Assembly (NCBI RefSeq): GCF_002286985.1
Contig: NZ_NSKC01000004.1
Coordinates: 124,001-188,000 of the forward strand
DNA length: 64,000 bases
DNA from: Halorubrum salipaludis
Lineage (GTDB): Archaea > Halobacteriota > Halobacteria > Halobacteriales > Haloferacaceae
Reading direction: 5' to 3'
Of this stretch, positions 52,145 to 62,670 are shown in pieces. How positions within the stretch are numbered: position 1 is the stretch's first letter; every line of letters starts with the position of its first letter. The notes below the pieces were generated by a model. It was not told the origin of the DNA. It saw nothing but the letters and a program-made list of their open reading frames with translations, and ran no database searches. The position numbers and the translations under genes were made by a program.

Positions 52145-53332
52145 ATGGACGCGCTCGACGCCAAGTACCCGTTCTTCGCGGCCGCCCGCGAGGCGGTCGC
52201 CGACGCCGCGGTGTCGCTACCGGAGCTCGTCGCGGCCGACGCGCCGGCGGTCGAGCGCGCCCGCGAGCGCGTGGAGCGCGCCCTGATGGACGGAACCGTC
52301 GCCTCCGAGAGCGGCGAGTTCCCCGCCGAGTCGGCCTACGACGCGCAGGCCGAACTGCTCTCGTACCCGATCGCGCGGATCCTCGTCTCGCTTTTAGACT
52401 CCGAGCCCGCCATCGAGAAGTACGCCGCCGCCGAGGCCGCGACCGCGATCGACCGGATCCGCGGGGACCTCGCGACCGACGACGAGCTGCGGTCGGTGTC
52501 GACCCCGACCGTCGCCCTCGACGACGTGCTCGCGGAGTTCGACCTCGCGGACGCGGTGCGAGCGGAGCCACCCCGACCGGCTGCGGGAGCCGGCGGGAGC
52601 GGAGGAACCGGCGGTGCGGCCGCGGCCGGCGCCGCCTCCGGGACCGGCCGCGACCCCGAGCACTACTGGATCGCCGTGGGGCCGTACCTCCGGCTCACGT
52701 CGCCCTCGTGGGGCGAGTCGTGGCGGCTCGTCAACCGCGCGCTCGCCGACGGCGAGGTGCGCGTCTCCCGCGAGGAGCTGTTGGACGCGCTCGAGGCCGC
52801 CGTCGAGGACCGGGTCCGGGAGGGGCTCCCGTTCGAGCTCGCCGCCGGCGAGGGGATCGCCGCGGAGCTCGAGTCGGGCGTCGCGGACCTCAAGCGGCTG
52901 CTCTCGGAGCGCACCTACGCCGGCCCCGTCGACGTGGTCGCGCCCGACCTGTTCCCGCCCTGCATGCGGAACCTGATCGAGAAGGCCGAGCGCGGCACCG
53001 AGCTCTCCCCGCCGGAGGCGTTCGCGCTGATGGCGTTCCTCGTCGGGATCGGCATGAGCCCCGACGAGGTGGTCGCGTTCTGCGCCGACACGAGCCTCGA
53101 CGCCGAGGGGATCCGGTACCAGACCGAGTACCTCAGCGACGACCGAGGGAGCCAGTACCCGCCGCCGACGTGCGAGACGCTGGCGAACTACGGGATCTGT
53201 CACAACGAGGAGGACCACATGCAGGTCGCCGCCGACCCGCTCGCGTACTACGAGCGGCGCGTGACCGAGGCCGACGAGATCGCCGACTGGCGGGAGGAGA
53301 ACGCGGACGCGACGGAAGCCGAAAGCCAATAG
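52145..53332 (+). CDS. priL: DNA primase large subunit PriL
   Basis: 395 residues. The C-terminal Fe-S domain shows the four cysteines in FPPCMRNL, VAFCADTSL, PPTCETLAN and YGICHNEEDH, expected to bind [4Fe-4S]. The N-terminal half contacts PriS, and a Gly/Ala-rich linker (about 140-165) is typical of haloarchaeal copies. With PriS it makes RNA primers; priS is not in this window. A TATA-like CTTATTC near 52113 fits the chosen ATG. Confidence 0.95.
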   Translation: MDALDAKYPFFAAAREAVADAAVSLPELVAADAPAVERARERVERALMDGTVASESGEFPAESAYDAQAELLSYPIARILVSLLDSEPAIEKYAAAEAATAIDRIRGDLATDDELRSVSTPTVALDDVLAEFDLADAVRAEPPRPAAGAGGSGGTGGAAAAGAASGTGRDPEHYWIAVGPYLRLTSPSWGESWRLVNRALADGEVRVSREELLDALEAAVEDRVREGLPFELAAGEGIAAELESGVADLKRLLSERTYAGPVDVVAPDLFPPCMRNLIEKAERGTELSPPEAFALMAFLVGIGMSPDEVVAFCADTSLDAEGIRYQTEYLSDDRGSQYPPPTCETLANYGICHNEEDHMQVAADPLAYYERRVTEADEIADWREENADATEAESQ

Positions 53333-53356
53333 TCGTCGCCGGAGGCGAGTAGCCGT

Positions 53357-53575
53357 CTACTCGTCGTCGTCGTTCGCCCGGATGAGGTACGCGCCGACGA
53401 GCGCCATCAACAGGACGAACCCGGCGAGCAGCGCGACGAGGGCGATCGCACCGGTCTCCGGGAGCCCCTCGGAACCGCCGAACGCAACCCCGATCCCGAC
53501 CAGTCCGGCGACGAAGACCGCCGCCGCCGACAGCGAGACCGCGATCTGCCGACGGAGCTCCGCGTCGATTTCCAT
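53357..53575 (-). CDS. Small two-helix membrane protein, unknown function
   Basis: 72 residues (MEIDAELRRQIAVSLSAAAV). Two hydrophobic helices (about 14-32 and 42-64) end in an acidic tail (RANDDDE). It resembles small haloarchaeal membrane families of unknown role. It is convergent with priL, 24 bp after it. Confidence 0.7.
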   Translation of the reverse strand: MEIDAELRRQIAVSLSAAAVFVAGLVGIGVAFGGSEGLPETGAIALVALLAGFVLLMALVGAYLIRANDDDE

Positions 53576-53755
53576 GTCCGCGAGTTTCCGTCGCCGCTAA
53601 AAAAGGACTTCGATGAGGGCGCCGCGGTCGGCGGAACAGAGTCGGTGTGGCGGGTTCAACCGCGAAATCCCGGTTCTGAGTCCGTTTTGGCGCCGATCTT
53701 ATCCGTTTTCGGCACCTATCTCGACGCGAAGCGAGGGACCCCCTCGCCGCCAACT

Positions 53756-54424
53756 ATGACGCACACCCGAAACACACCCGCGTCAGCAGCCCCCGAACCG
53801 ACTCCGTCGCGATCGCCGTCCTCGGCGTCGTCGCCGCCGTCGCCGCCGGGCAGCGAGGACGGGAACGATGACCGATCCGCCCGTGCCGCCGTAGAGGAGA
53901 TGACGGTCCGCGCGCTCCGCGACCGGCGCTACGTCGTCGAGACCGACGGCGGGACCTACGTGGTCGCGCTCGACGCCGGCACATGCACCTGCCCGGACCA
54001 CGCGATCCGCGGCTCGCGCTGTAAGCACCTCCGCCGCGTCGCGATGGAGGTGACCTCGGGGGTCGTCCCCGCGCCGGACGAGCGCGTCGGCGCCTGCGCG
54101 GTCTGCGGCGCGGAGACGTTCGTCCCGTTCGACGCCGGCGGCGCGCACCTCTGTGAGCGACACGCGTTCGACCCGGGCGCGGTCGTCCGCGACCGCGAGA
54201 CGGGGAAGCGGCTCGTCGTCGTGGAGGTCACGACAGAACGGGCCGACGCCTACCGGACCGACGAGGGGCGAGTCATCGCCGAGTACCCCACGAACGCCGA
54301 CTACGGGGCCCACGAGCCCGTCGTCGAGGCGGTGTACGCGGCGTCGATCCGCCCGGGGCGGAGCGTCGGCGACTGCGACAGGTACGGGTTCCCCGCGTCG
54401 CGGCTCACCCGGCCAAGTGACTGA
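53756..54424 (+). CDS. SWIM zinc-finger protein
   Basis: 222 residues from ATG 53756. After a Ser/Pro-rich N-terminus (about 1-45) comes a SWIM motif (CTCPDHAIRGSRCKHL, CxC...CxH), followed by a second zinc site (CAVCGAET ... HLCERH). SWIM domains bind nucleic acid or protein; small stand-alone SWIM proteins are widespread in haloarchaea. The 3' end overlaps the convergent zinc-ribbon gene by 20 nt. Confidence 0.8.
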   Translation: MTHTRNTPASAAPEPTPSRSPSSASSPPSPPGSEDGNDDRSARAAVEEMTVRALRDRRYVVETDGGTYVVALDAGTCTCPDHAIRGSRCKHLRRVAMEVTSGVVPAPDERVGACAVCGAETFVPFDAGGAHLCERHAFDPGAVVRDRETGKRLVVVEVTTERADAYRTDEGRVIAEYPTNADYGAHEPVVEAVYAASIRPGRSVGDCDRYGFPASRLTRPSD

Positions 54425-54596
54425 TGTCGCGGCGGAGCGTGTACCCCTTCGGGACGCCGACGGCGCCCAGGCAGTCCTCGCACAGGACCCGCTCGTAGTC
54501 GCGGTTCGTCTCCTTCTCGAGCAGCGAGACGTCTCCGATCGGGAACACCGACTCGCACCGATCGCACTCGACCTTGTCGCCGTCGACGATCTTCAT
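54405..54596 (-). CDS. Small zinc-ribbon protein
   Basis: 63 residues (MKIVDGDKVECDRCESVFPI). Two CxxC knuckles (CDRC, CEDC) should hold one zinc. A TATA box (GTTTATATATC, near 54618-54628, minus strand) lies about 27 bp before the ATG, supporting this start over the longer frame. Such small zinc-finger proteins are numerous in haloarchaea and some affect biofilm or motility; this one is unassigned. Confidence 0.75.
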   Translation of the reverse strand: MKIVDGDKVECDRCESVFPIGDVSLLEKETNRDYERVLCEDCLGAVGVPKGYTLRRDISHLAG

Positions 54597-54721
54597 CACG
54601 TCTCCGTATCCGAGATCGATATATAAACTCGCGGACGGCGTTATCACTCCGGATAGCGGGTCTCGATAAAAATCGGCGTTGAAGAGTCGGTCGACGCGGT
54701 CGGAGTCTCGCTCGTCCGGCG

Positions 54722-55063
54722 TTAGCCGAAGAGCTCGCCGAGACCTTCGCCGCCGTCGCCGTCTTCCTCGTCGTCGTCCGCCGCTTCCTCGGCGGCCTCC
54801 TCTTCGTCCTCGTCGTCGCCCTCGTCGGCCTCGTCGGCGTCCGCGGCGTCCGGGGAGCCGCCCGAGGCGGCGCCGGCGGCCGGGGCCGCGGCGGCCGTCT
54901 CGATGGCCTCCTCGATGTCGACGTCCTCCAGCGCGGCGACGAGCGCCTTGACGCGGGATTCCTCGACGTCGACGCCGGCGGCTTCGAGCACGCCGGTGAC
55001 GTTTTCTTCGTTGATCTCTTCGCCAGTCTCGTTCAGGATGAGCGCAGCGTAAACGTATTCCAT
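54722..55063 (-). CDS. rpl12: Ribosomal protein P1/L12 (archaeal)
   Basis: 113 residues. The N-terminal dimerisation region ([20 protein letters not shown]) and a long acidic hinge end in the conserved archaeal L12 tail GEGLGELFG that recruits elongation factors. It is the last gene of the L1 operon, 18 bp after rpl10. Confidence 0.96.
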   Translation of the reverse strand: MEYVYAALILNETGEEINEENVTGVLEAAGVDVEESRVKALVAALEDVDIEEAIETAAAAPAAGAASGGSPDAADADEADEGDDEDEEEAAEEAADDDEEDGDGGEGLGELFG

Positions 55064-55081
55064 TGGTGTGTCCTCGTGGTG

Positions 55082-56122
55082 TTATCCGAACATCGCGCCG
55101 AGACCCTCGCCGCCGTCGTCGCCGTCGTCGTCGTCGGCGTCGTCGTCGGCCGCCTCAGCGTCGTCCGAGTCGTCTTCTTCCTCCGCCTGTTCCTCCTCGT
55201 CGGCGTCGTCCGTCTCCGGAGCCGGGGCGGCTTCGACGCCCTGCAGCTCCTCGGGGAGCGCCTCCTCGTCGTCGATCTGAGCCGCGAGCGCGCGGAGCTG
55301 GGCGTCGGCCTTCCCGATGAGGTCGGGCACGACGTCCGGGCTCTCGATCTCCGCGAACAGCCCGACGGACTTCGCCTCGCCGGACGCCTTCGCGAGAAGG
55401 GTGCCGGCGGTGGCGGCCGTCGGGTACGCGGCGTTGACGGAGAGGTTCCGCGCGGCGGCGGCCGCCGAGCGGATGTCCGCCTCGTACTCGTCGACGTCGA
55501 TCTCGAGCTCGTCCGGCTCGAACAGGACGCCGTCGGAGTAGACGCCCTTGAGGTCGAGCCCGACTTCCTTCGGCTCGATGCCGAGCTCGGTCAGGACGTT
55601 CGCGAGGTCGTCGTCGACGACCTCGCCCTCGGAGAGGACCTTCGAGTCCTCGGTGACCATGATCGAGCCGTCCTGGATGCGCGCGGCCGCGCCGACGGTC
55701 TGGAGCTCGCCGACGAACGGCCCCGGGTCGACGCCCGTGTCACCCTCGGGGATGACGACGTCGTTGGGGGCCACCTCGCCCGCGTTGATCGGGGCGGGGG
55801 TCTTCGAGGCTTCCAGCTGCTTGAAGAGGCCGAACGGGTTGTCGTTCGTGCCGATGAGCGCGACCTGACCCGAGACGTACTGGGTCAGCTCTTCGACGCC
55901 GTCGTTCACCTCTTCGAGCGCGCGGACGGTGAGCGTGTTGCGGCTCATCCGGACGTCCGCGGAGCCGTGGAGCTCGCGGCGCATGGCCTGGAGCTGGCGG
56001 CTCGGGATGCCGGCGACGCCGACGATCCCGACGGAGTTGAACGACTCGATGAAGTCGACGAGCTCGTCGACCTCCTCCTGTTTCCACTGCGGGATCGTCT
56101 CGGTCTTGCGGACCGAGCTCAT
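55082..56122 (-). CDS. rpl10: Ribosomal protein uL10 (P0)
   Basis: 346 residues. The rRNA-binding domain ([20 protein letters not shown]) is followed by the inserted P0 domain and helices that bind L12 dimers. The C-terminus is acidic and ends GEGLGAMFG, like L12. It overlaps rpl1 by 4 nt. Confidence 0.96.
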   Translation of the reverse strand: MSSVRKTETIPQWKQEEVDELVDFIESFNSVGIVGVAGIPSRQLQAMRRELHGSADVRMSRNTLTVRALEEVNDGVEELTQYVSGQVALIGTNDNPFGLFKQLEASKTPAPINAGEVAPNDVVIPEGDTGVDPGPFVGELQTVGAAARIQDGSIMVTEDSKVLSEGEVVDDDLANVLTELGIEPKEVGLDLKGVYSDGVLFEPDELEIDVDEYEADIRSAAAAARNLSVNAAYPTAATAGTLLAKASGEAKSVGLFAEIESPDVVPDLIGKADAQLRALAAQIDDEEALPEELQGVEAAPAPETDDADEEEQAEEEDDSDDAEAADDDADDDDGDDGGEGLGAMFG

Positions 56123-56757
56123 ACGGGCACCTCCTTGGCGGGACCCATCGTGGTCTTCACGTAGATCCCGTCGATGTTGAGCGGCCCCTTCTCGAGGCTC
56201 GCTTCGAGCCGCCGGATGATGACGTCGATGTTGTCCGAGATCGCGTCGGGGCCCATGTCTTCGGCGCCGACGCGGGTGTGGAACGTGCGCCGGTCTCGCG
56301 ACCGGAGCTGCACGGTGTTTTTCATCCGGTTGACTGTGTCGACGACGTCGTCGTCCGGCTGTAGTGGGGTAGGCATCTTCCCGCGCGGACCGAGGACGGT
56401 ACCGAGGTACCGACCGATGTCCTGCATCAGGTTGGCCTCCGCGACGAAGAAGTCGGTCTCGTCGGCCAGGTCCTTTGCGCGGTCGTCGTCGTCTCCTAAG
56501 TCTTCGAGGTCGTCGCTGTCGAGCACTTCGTCAGCGACCTCCTCTGCGCGGACGGCGGTTTCGCCCTCCGCGAAGACGACGATCTGTGTCTCCTGCCCCG
56601 TTCCAGCCGGCAGCACGACGGACTCGTCGATTCGGTTCGACGGATCGTTGAGGTCGAGGTCTCGCAGGTTGATCGCGATGTCCACGGTCTCGCGGAAGTT
56701 CCGCTCGGGCGCATCGTCGAGTGCGAGGGTTACGGCCTCTTGTATTGTGTCTGCCAT
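56119..56757 (-). CDS. rpl1: Ribosomal protein uL1
   Basis: 212 residues ([20 protein letters not shown]), with the L1 signature region [20 protein letters not shown]. It is at the L1 stalk and is an autoregulator in archaea. An excellent Shine-Dalgarno match (GGAGGTGA) lies 2 nt before the ATG. rpl11, often the neighbour, is not here. Confidence 0.96.
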   Translation of the reverse strand: MADTIQEAVTLALDDAPERNFRETVDIAINLRDLDLNDPSNRIDESVVLPAGTGQETQIVVFAEGETAVRAEEVADEVLDSDDLEDLGDDDDRAKDLADETDFFVAEANLMQDIGRYLGTVLGPRGKMPTPLQPDDDVVDTVNRMKNTVQLRSRDRRTFHTRVGAEDMGPDAISDNIDVIIRRLEASLEKGPLNIDGIYVKTTMGPAKEVPV

Positions 56758-56849
56758 TTTCACCTCCGTAGTACGCAGGTCGCTCCTACGGGTCAGTGAA
56801 ACAGGCGAAGCCTGTCTCACCGGAAAGTGGTTCATCGGAGGTTTAAAAG
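56758..56849 (-). promoter_or_regulatory. Promoter and structured leader of the rpl1-rpl10-rpl12 operon
   Basis: A TATA box CTTTTAAAC (56841-56849, minus strand) predicts transcription from about 56820. The leader of ~63 nt contains a hairpin from its 5' end (GTGAGACAGGC/GCCTGTTTCAC, 56796-56820) and a second (CCGTAG/CTACGG, 56766-56791), then the Shine-Dalgarno. A similar leader in the Halobacterium L1-L10-L12 transcript is described as mimicking the L1 site of 23S rRNA, so feedback repression by L1 is likely. Confidence 0.6.
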
Positions 56850-57025
56850 CGTCGAACCGCCGGTCGGGGTGTGAACCGGAGACAGGGGCCGTGCGGGCGG
56901 TTCGCGCACCGACCCTCCACCGGGCGATTCGACGGGCGTCGAACTCGAGAACGTCGCGTAGGGGAACCCTTTTGATGCCGCTCGCCGACCCACGAGGTAA
57001 TGATTCAGGGTGGTCCGGCGTGACG

Positions 57026-58570
57026 ATGGACGACCGCATCGAGGACCTCCGCGAGCGCCGCGAGCGGGCCGCGCTCGGGGGCGGCGAAGAGCGGATCGAG
57101 TCCCAACACGAGAAGGGCAAAATGACCGCGCGCGAGCGCATCGACTACTTCCTCGACGACGGGACCTTCCACGAGTTCGACCGATTCCGCACCCACCGGA
57201 ACCACAAGTTCGGGATGGAGGAACAGCAGATCCCGGGCGACGGCGTCGTCACGGGGTACGGCGAGGTGAACGGGCGGAAGACGTTCGTCTTCGCCCACGA
57301 CTTCACCGTCTTCGGCGGCTCGCTCGGCGAGGTGTTCGCCGAGAAGGTGTGCAAGGTGATGGACAAGGCGATGGACGTGGGCGCGCCCGTCGTCGGCCTC
57401 AACGACTCCGCGGGCGCCCGGATTCAGGAGGGCGTCGGGGCGCTCGGCGGCTTCGCGGAGATCTTCCGGCGCAACACGGAGGCGTCCGGCGTGATCCCGC
57501 AGATCTCGGCGATCATGGGCCCGTGTGCGGGCGGCGCGGTGTACTCCCCCGCGATCACGGACTTCACGTTCATGGTCAAGGACACCTCGCACATGTTCAT
57601 CACCGGCCCGGACGTCATCGAGACCGTCACGGGCGAGGAGGTGAGCTTCGAGGAGCTCGGCGGCGCGGTGACCCACACCTCGACCTCCGGCGTCGCGCAC
57701 TTCGCCGAGGAGAGCGAGGAGGAGGCGCTCGATAACATCGCGCGGCTGCTCTCGTACCTCCCCGCGAACAACGTCGAGGACCCGCCCCGCGTCGAGCCGT
57801 GGGACGACCCGGAGCGCGCCGACGAGGAGCTGGCCGACATCGTCCCGAACGCCCCCCGGAAGCCGTACGACATGAAGGAGGTCGTCGGCAGCGTCGTCGA
57901 CGAGGGGTCCTTCTTCGAGGTCCAAGAGAACTTCGCGAAGAACATCGTCGTCGGCTTCGCCCGCCTCGACGGCCACTCGATCGGGGTCGTCGCCAACAAC
58001 CCCCGGGTGAACGCCGGCACGCTCGACATCGAGTCGAGCCAGAAGGGCGCGCGGTTCGTCCGCTTCTGTGACGCCTTCAACATCCCCATCCTCACCTTCG
58101 AAGACGTGCCCGGATTCATGCCCGGAACCGACCAGGAGCACAACGGGATCATCCGCCACGGCGCGAAGCTGCTGTACGCCTTCTCGGAGGCGACCGTCCC
58201 GCTCCTCACCGTCATCACCCGAAAGGCGTACGGCGGGGCCTACTGCGTGATGTCGTCGAAACACATCGGCGGCGACGTGAACTACGCGTGGCCGACCGCC
58301 GAGATCGCGGTGATGGGGCCGAAGGGCGCCGTCAACGTCCTCTATCGCGAGGAGCTGGCGGAGGCCGACGATCCCGACGCGCGGCGCCAGGAGCTCATCG
58401 ACGAGTACCGCGAGGAGTTCGCGAACCCGTACACCGCCGCCGACCGCGGCTTCGTCGACGACGTGATCGAGCCCGCGGAGACCCGCGCGCGGCTGATCGA
58501 CGACCTGACGATGCTGAAGGGGAAGCGCTCGGACGCGCCCGAGAAGAAACACGGCAACATCCCGATCTGA
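57026..58570 (+). CDS. pccB: Propionyl-CoA/acyl-CoA carboxylase carboxyltransferase (beta) subunit
   Basis: 514 residues from ATG 57026; a GTG two codons upstream is also possible. Both halves of the carboxyltransferase fold are visible: [60 protein letters not shown] and [20 protein letters not shown]. The oxyanion-hole glycine pairs are intact. It transfers the carboxyl group from biotin to propionyl-CoA (or acetyl-CoA), feeding methylmalonyl-CoA. Overlap with pccX (TGATG) shows an operon. Confidence 0.92.
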   Translation: MDDRIEDLRERRERAALGGGEERIESQHEKGKMTARERIDYFLDDGTFHEFDRFRTHRNHKFGMEEQQIPGDGVVTGYGEVNGRKTFVFAHDFTVFGGSLGEVFAEKVCKVMDKAMDVGAPVVGLNDSAGARIQEGVGALGGFAEIFRRNTEASGVIPQISAIMGPCAGGAVYSPAITDFTFMVKDTSHMFITGPDVIETVTGEEVSFEELGGAVTHTSTSGVAHFAEESEEEALDNIARLLSYLPANNVEDPPRVEPWDDPERADEELADIVPNAPRKPYDMKEVVGSVVDEGSFFEVQENFAKNIVVGFARLDGHSIGVVANNPRVNAGTLDIESSQKGARFVRFCDAFNIPILTFEDVPGFMPGTDQEHNGIIRHGAKLLYAFSEATVPLLTVITRKAYGGAYCVMSSKHIGGDVNYAWPTAEIAVMGPKGAVNVLYREELAEADDPDARRQELIDEYREEFANPYTAADRGFVDDVIEPAETRARLIDDLTMLKGKRSDAPEKKHGNIPI

Positions 58571-58893
58571 TGGCGGCCGACGCCCCCCGCGCCGACGACG
58601 CGCCGTCCGCCGACACCGACGGCGACGCGGACGCCGCCCTCGATCGCCTGTCAATCCCGGACGACGCCGGCGACGCGGAGGCGGCCGCCATCGCCGCCGC
58701 GGTCGCGGCCCACCTCCGAGACGGCGAGCGCGCCGCCGCCGCGGCCGCCGCCGCGGACGGCGAGCCGGACTGGGAGGGCGAGCGCTGGTCGTTCGCCGGT
58801 CGGGTCGATCGGCTGCAGAATCGGTCCGTCCGCGTGCCCGTCGACGCGCCGACCGACCCGTGGACCGCGGCCGGCCGCGCCGACCGGTTCTGA
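58570..58893 (+). CDS. pccX: Small third subunit of propionyl-CoA carboxylase (PccX-like)
   Basis: 107 residues, very rich in Ala and Asp, with a conserved-looking C-terminal part ([20 protein letters not shown]). It starts on the last base of the pccB stop. Haloferax mediterranei has a small subunit PccX encoded with pccB and pccA that is needed for activity, and the position and size fit. The N-terminal half is probably disordered. Confidence 0.72.
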   Translation: MAADAPRADDAPSADTDGDADAALDRLSIPDDAGDAEAAAIAAAVAAHLRDGERAAAAAAAADGEPDWEGERWSFAGRVDRLQNRSVRVPVDAPTDPWTAAGRADRF

Positions 58894-59100
58894 GTCGGAG
58901 CGCGCATTCCCCCGGCGGCGAACCCGGTCGATCCGGCGGCCCTCAGTGGGCCTCGGCGGTTCGGCCGCCATGCGAACCCGTCGCAGGGCGCGTCGGAAGA
59001 TACGTCCGATCGCGTATATGTCTGGGGTTGACAGCTACGATCGACAGCGACTGCTGACAGCCGCCGTCGACGGCGACCGCCGACAGCTACCGCCGCCGGG

Positions 59101-59349
59101 TCACGCCTCGCGCGACTCGTCGGCGTCGGCGCCGCCGTCTCCGGGGTCCTCGATCGGGTCGTCGCGCCACTCGTCCGCCGAGCCGCCGCCGAGGAGGCGG
59201 TTGAGGACGATCGGGACGACGCCCGCGAGGACGGCGAGGAGGCCGATCCGGACCAGCAGCGAGGCGTCCGTCAGGAGCGTCGCGGCGAGGTACGCGCCCG
59301 CCGCGACCAGCACGGACGGCAACACGTAGGGGTTTCCGGCCGAGAGCAT
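59101..59349 (-). CDS. Small two-helix membrane protein on the strand opposite the pcc genes
   Basis: 82 residues (MLSAGNPYVLPSVLVAAGAY). Helices lie at about 8-27 and 31-50, and the C-terminus is acidic. It lies between pccX and pccA, antisense to both. Function is unknown. Confidence 0.6.
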   Translation of the reverse strand: MLSAGNPYVLPSVLVAAGAYLAATLLTDASLLVRIGLLAVLAGVVPIVLNRLLGGGSADEWRDDPIEDPGDGGADADESREA

Positions 59350-59489
59350 GTCCGAGTATGGCGGCCGGCAGGCCCTTAACCGTCTCGGGGAGTCGCGGGG
59401 TTCGCGGACGCGGTACGACGATCGTCGTCACCGATCGTCGTCGCGGACCGATAGAATGAGGTGGGTTATGGTGGAATAACCGTGTAAGA

Positions 59490-61361
59490 ATGTTCGACAA
59501 GGTTCTGGTCGCGAACCGCGGCGAGATCGCGGTTCGGGTGATGCGCGCCTGTGCGGAGCTGGGTGTCGACACCGTCGCGGTCTACAGCGACGCCGACAAA
59601 CACGGCGGCCACGTCCGGTACGCGGACGAGGCGTACAACGTCGGGCCCGCCCGCGCCGCCGACTCGTACCTCGACGGCGAGGCGGTCGTCGACGCCGCGC
59701 GGAAGGCCGGCGCCGACGCGATCCACCCCGGATACGGCTTCCTCGCCGAGAACGCCGACTTCGCGGCCCGCGTCGAGGCCGCCGACGGGATCACGTGGGT
59801 CGGCCCCGCCAGCGACGCGATGGAGCGGCTCGGGGAGAAGACCCACGCCCGCCGCGTGATGGACGACGCCGACGTGCCCATCGTCCCCGGCACGACCGAG
59901 CCCGTCACCGACGTGGCGGCCGTCACCGAGTTCGGCGACGAGCACGGCTACCCCGTCGCGATCAAGGCCGAGGGCGGCGGCGGCGGTCGCGGGATGAAGG
60001 TCGTCGAGAGCGCCGACGAGGCCGAGGATGCGCTCGAGTCCGCGAAACGCGAGGGCGAGGCGTACTTCTCGAACGACTCCGTCTACCTCGAACGGTACCT
60101 GGAGACCCCCCGCCACGTCGAGGTACAGATCGTCGCGGACGCCGGCGAGGACGGCGAGGGACCGGCCGACGAGAGCGACGTGGTCCACCTCGGCGAGCGC
60201 GACTGCTCGCTCCAGCGCCGCCACCAGAAGGTGATCGAGGAGGGCCCCTCCCCCGCGCTCTCCGACGAGCTGCGCGAGAAGATCGGCGAGGCCGCCCGTC
60301 GCGGCGTCGCCGCCGCCGACTACACCAACGCCGGCACGGTCGAGTTCCTCGTCGAGGAGGACATCGACCGCGACCCCTCGGAGCCGCTCGGGCCGGACAC
60401 CCCCTTCTACTTCCTCGAAGTCAACACCCGCATTCAGGTCGAACACACCGTCACGGAGGAGCTGACCGGGATCGACATCGTGAAAGAGCAGCTCCGGGTC
60501 GCCAGCGGCGAGGGCCTGTCCGTCTCGCAGGACGACGTGGATCTGGATGGCCACGCGATCGAGTTCCGGATCAACGCCGAGAACGCCGCGAAGGAGTTCC
60601 AGCCCGCCAACGAGGGCCGGCTCGACACGTACGACCCGCCGGGCGGGATCGGCGTCCGCGTCGACGACGCGCTCCGGCAGGGCGACGAGCTCGTCACCGA
60701 CTACGACTCGATGATCGCGAAGCTGATCGTGTGGGCGCCGGACCGCGAGGAGTGTCTCGCCCGGTCGAAGCGCGCGCTCGCGGAGTACGACCTCGAGGGC
60801 GTCGTCACCATCGTCCCGTTCCACCGGCTCATGCTCGACGACGACCGCTTCGTCGACGGCACCCACACCACGAAGTACCTCGACGAGGAGCTCGACGACG
60901 AGCTGATCGCGGAGGCACAGGAGAAGTGGGGCACCGAGTCGTCCGCGGGCGGCGACGACGAGGAGGTGTCCGAACGCGAGTTCACCGTCGAGGTGAACGG
61001 CAAGCGCTTCGAGGTGGAGCTGGAGGAGCGCGGCGCGCCCGCGATCCAGGTGCCTGGGGGCGGCGCGGGCGGGGGCGGCGGCCAGCAGCGCCCCCCGCAG
61101 GCGACCGACGACGACGGGGACGATGACGCGGTCGACGTGGCCGAGGGCGGCGAGGCGATCGAGGCGGAGATGCAGGGGACGATCCTCTCGGTCGACGTCG
61201 ACGAGGGCGACGAGGTCGCCGCGGGCGACGTGGTCTGCGTGCTCGAAGCGATGAAGATGGAGAACGACGTGGTCGCCGAGCGCGGCGGCACCGTCGCGAG
61301 CGTCCGCGTCGGCGAGGGCGACAGCGTCGACATGGGCGACGTGTTGATCGTCTTGGAGTAG
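59490..61361 (+). CDS. pccA: Propionyl-CoA/acyl-CoA carboxylase alpha subunit (biotin carboxylase plus biotin carrier)
   Basis: 623 residues. The biotin carboxylase part starts [20 protein letters not shown] and has the ATP-grasp loop GGGGGRGMK and the [11 protein letters not shown] segment. A flexible Gly/Gln-rich linker (about 515-545) leads to a biotinyl domain with the lysine in [15 protein letters not shown]-like GGTTATG near 59464 lies about 25 bp before the ATG, so it has its own promoter despite its partner genes being upstream. It carboxylates biotin with ATP and bicarbonate for pccB. Confidence 0.94.
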   Translation: MFDKVLVANRGEIAVRVMRACAELGVDTVAVYSDADKHGGHVRYADEAYNVGPARAADSYLDGEAVVDAARKAGADAIHPGYGFLAENADFAARVEAADGITWVGPASDAMERLGEKTHARRVMDDADVPIVPGTTEPVTDVAAVTEFGDEHGYPVAIKAEGGGGGRGMKVVESADEAEDALESAKREGEAYFSNDSVYLERYLETPRHVEVQIVADAGEDGEGPADESDVVHLGERDCSLQRRHQKVIEEGPSPALSDELREKIGEAARRGVAAADYTNAGTVEFLVEEDIDRDPSEPLGPDTPFYFLEVNTRIQVEHTVTEELTGIDIVKEQLRVASGEGLSVSQDDVDLDGHAIEFRINAENAAKEFQPANEGRLDTYDPPGGIGVRVDDALRQGDELVTDYDSMIAKLIVWAPDREECLARSKRALAEYDLEGVVTIVPFHRLMLDDDRFVDGTHTTKYLDEELDDELIAEAQEKWGTESSAGGDDEEVSEREFTVEVNGKRFEVELEERGAPAIQVPGGGAGGGGGQQRPPQATDDDGDDDAVDVAEGGEAIEAEMQGTILSVDVDEGDEVAAGDVVCVLEAMKMENDVVAERGGTVASVRVGEGDSVDMGDVLIVLE

Positions 61362-61444
61362 GGCGCCGACGCCCCGACGCCGATTCTCACGCGGCGAAAT
61401 CCGCGACGCCGGGGTTTTTATCTGCGACCGTCGGAACGGGTCAC

Positions 61445-61975
61445 ATGAAGCGCCGCGCGGTGGTGGCCGGACTCTGTGCCGTCGCCAGCGCGGGCTGTAC
61501 CGATCGGCTCCGGGACCTCGCGGCGTCGACGCCGCGGGATCTGGCCGTCCGGAGCCGCTACGTCGACGGCGACCCGCTCGTCGAGGGACAGAGCGTGCGC
61601 TCGCTCCCCGAGGGACTGCTGACGCACGCCGCCTCTTTCCGGTCGAAATCGACGGCGAAGGCGGCGGTCCGACCCGGTCAGCCGGAGACGACGGCGTTCG
61701 TCGAGGAGACCTCGTTCGTCGACGACGGCGGCGGGTCGGTGCTCGTCGCCGCACAGCGCCTCACCGCGCCCGAGGTCGAGCTCCGGCTCGGCTCGGTCAG
61801 CCGCACCGGGGACCGTTCCCTCCGCGTCGCCGTCGACGTGGCGGGGGTCCGCGGCGAGGTCGAGACCGACGACCCCGTCGTCAAGACCCTCCTCCTGCGG
61901 CTGACGGACGAGCGGGGGCCGCCCGAGCGCGTCGTCGTCTCGATCGACGGCGACCGCGCCGGGGTGACCGTCTGA
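61445..61975 (+). CDS. Putative secreted lipoprotein, unknown function
   Basis: 176 residues. MKRRAVVAGLCAVASAGC is a short Tat-like signal (only Lys-Arg-Arg before the hydrophobic part) with a lipobox Cys at 18. The mature domain is beta-rich (LVAAQRLTAPEVELRLGSVS) with no recognisable active site. TATA-like GTTTTTA near 61412 lies about 30 bp upstream. Confidence 0.68.
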   Translation: MKRRAVVAGLCAVASAGCTDRLRDLAASTPRDLAVRSRYVDGDPLVEGQSVRSLPEGLLTHAASFRSKSTAKAAVRPGQPETTAFVEETSFVDDGGGSVLVAAQRLTAPEVELRLGSVSRTGDRSLRVAVDVAGVRGEVETDDPVVKTLLLRLTDERGPPERVVVSIDGDRAGVTV

Positions 61976-62070
61976 GGCGGGCGCCGCGACTCTCCCGTCT
62001 GGACGCGGCCGATCGCCCGGCCCGTCTCGCGTCCCGCGATCGTTTAGTGGCTCGGCGGTCTTCCGTCGGT

Positions 62071-62670
62071 ATGACATCCCTTCGTCGCCGCCTCGTCGGG
62101 TCCACGCTGCTCGTCGTCGCCGTCGTCGCGTTCGCGTTCGCGGCCGATATCGCGCCCACGGTCGTCCCCGAGTCGGCGGCCGCGTCGGCCGACGTGGCGC
62201 GCATCGCTCCCTCGCCGGTCTCCGGGCTCGCCGCGCCGGCGCTCCTCGCGGTCGGTTCCGTGCTTCTGGTCGCCGGCGGGGCCGCGCTCGCCGGCGCCGA
62301 TCTCTCCGCGCGGGCGACCCTCCTCGCGCCCGCCCTCGGAGCGGTCGTCGCCTTCGCGGTCGCGTCCGGAATCGTCGCCGCGCCCGCCGCGGTCCTCCCC
62401 GCGTTCGCCGAGGCGGAGGCGCTGGCGGCCGCAGTCGGCGGGTGGCCGGGCACGATCGCGGCCGGCGCCGTCGTCGGAGCGGCGATCGCGCCCGTGGTCC
62501 GCGCGGCGACCACGGAGGACACGGTCACCCTGCTCGTCGGTGCGGCGCTGCTGCTCGTCGCGGTCGCCGCCGCGTCCGACTCGCCGCTCGCGCTCGTCGG
62601 CGGCGGCGTCGCCGGCGCCCTCGCAGTAGGCGCGCTCTGGGCGATCGATCCGGCGACGTGGCGCCCGTGA
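62071..62670 (+). CDS. Polytopic Ala/Val-rich membrane protein, unknown function
   Basis: 199 residues from ATG 62071. Seven or so hydrophobic segments of low complexity (VAGGAALAGADLSARATLLA, AAVGGWPGTIAAGAVVGAAI). TATA-like CGTTTAG near 62042 supports the start. The 3' end overlaps a 21-bp tandem repeat. Confidence 0.6.
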   Translation: MTSLRRRLVGSTLLVVAVVAFAFAADIAPTVVPESAAASADVARIAPSPVSGLAAPALLAVGSVLLVAGGAALAGADLSARATLLAPALGAVVAFAVASGIVAAPAAVLPAFAEAEALAAAVGGWPGTIAAGAVVGAAIAPVVRAATTEDTVTLLVGAALLLVAVAAASDSPLALVGGGVAGALAVGALWAIDPATWRP

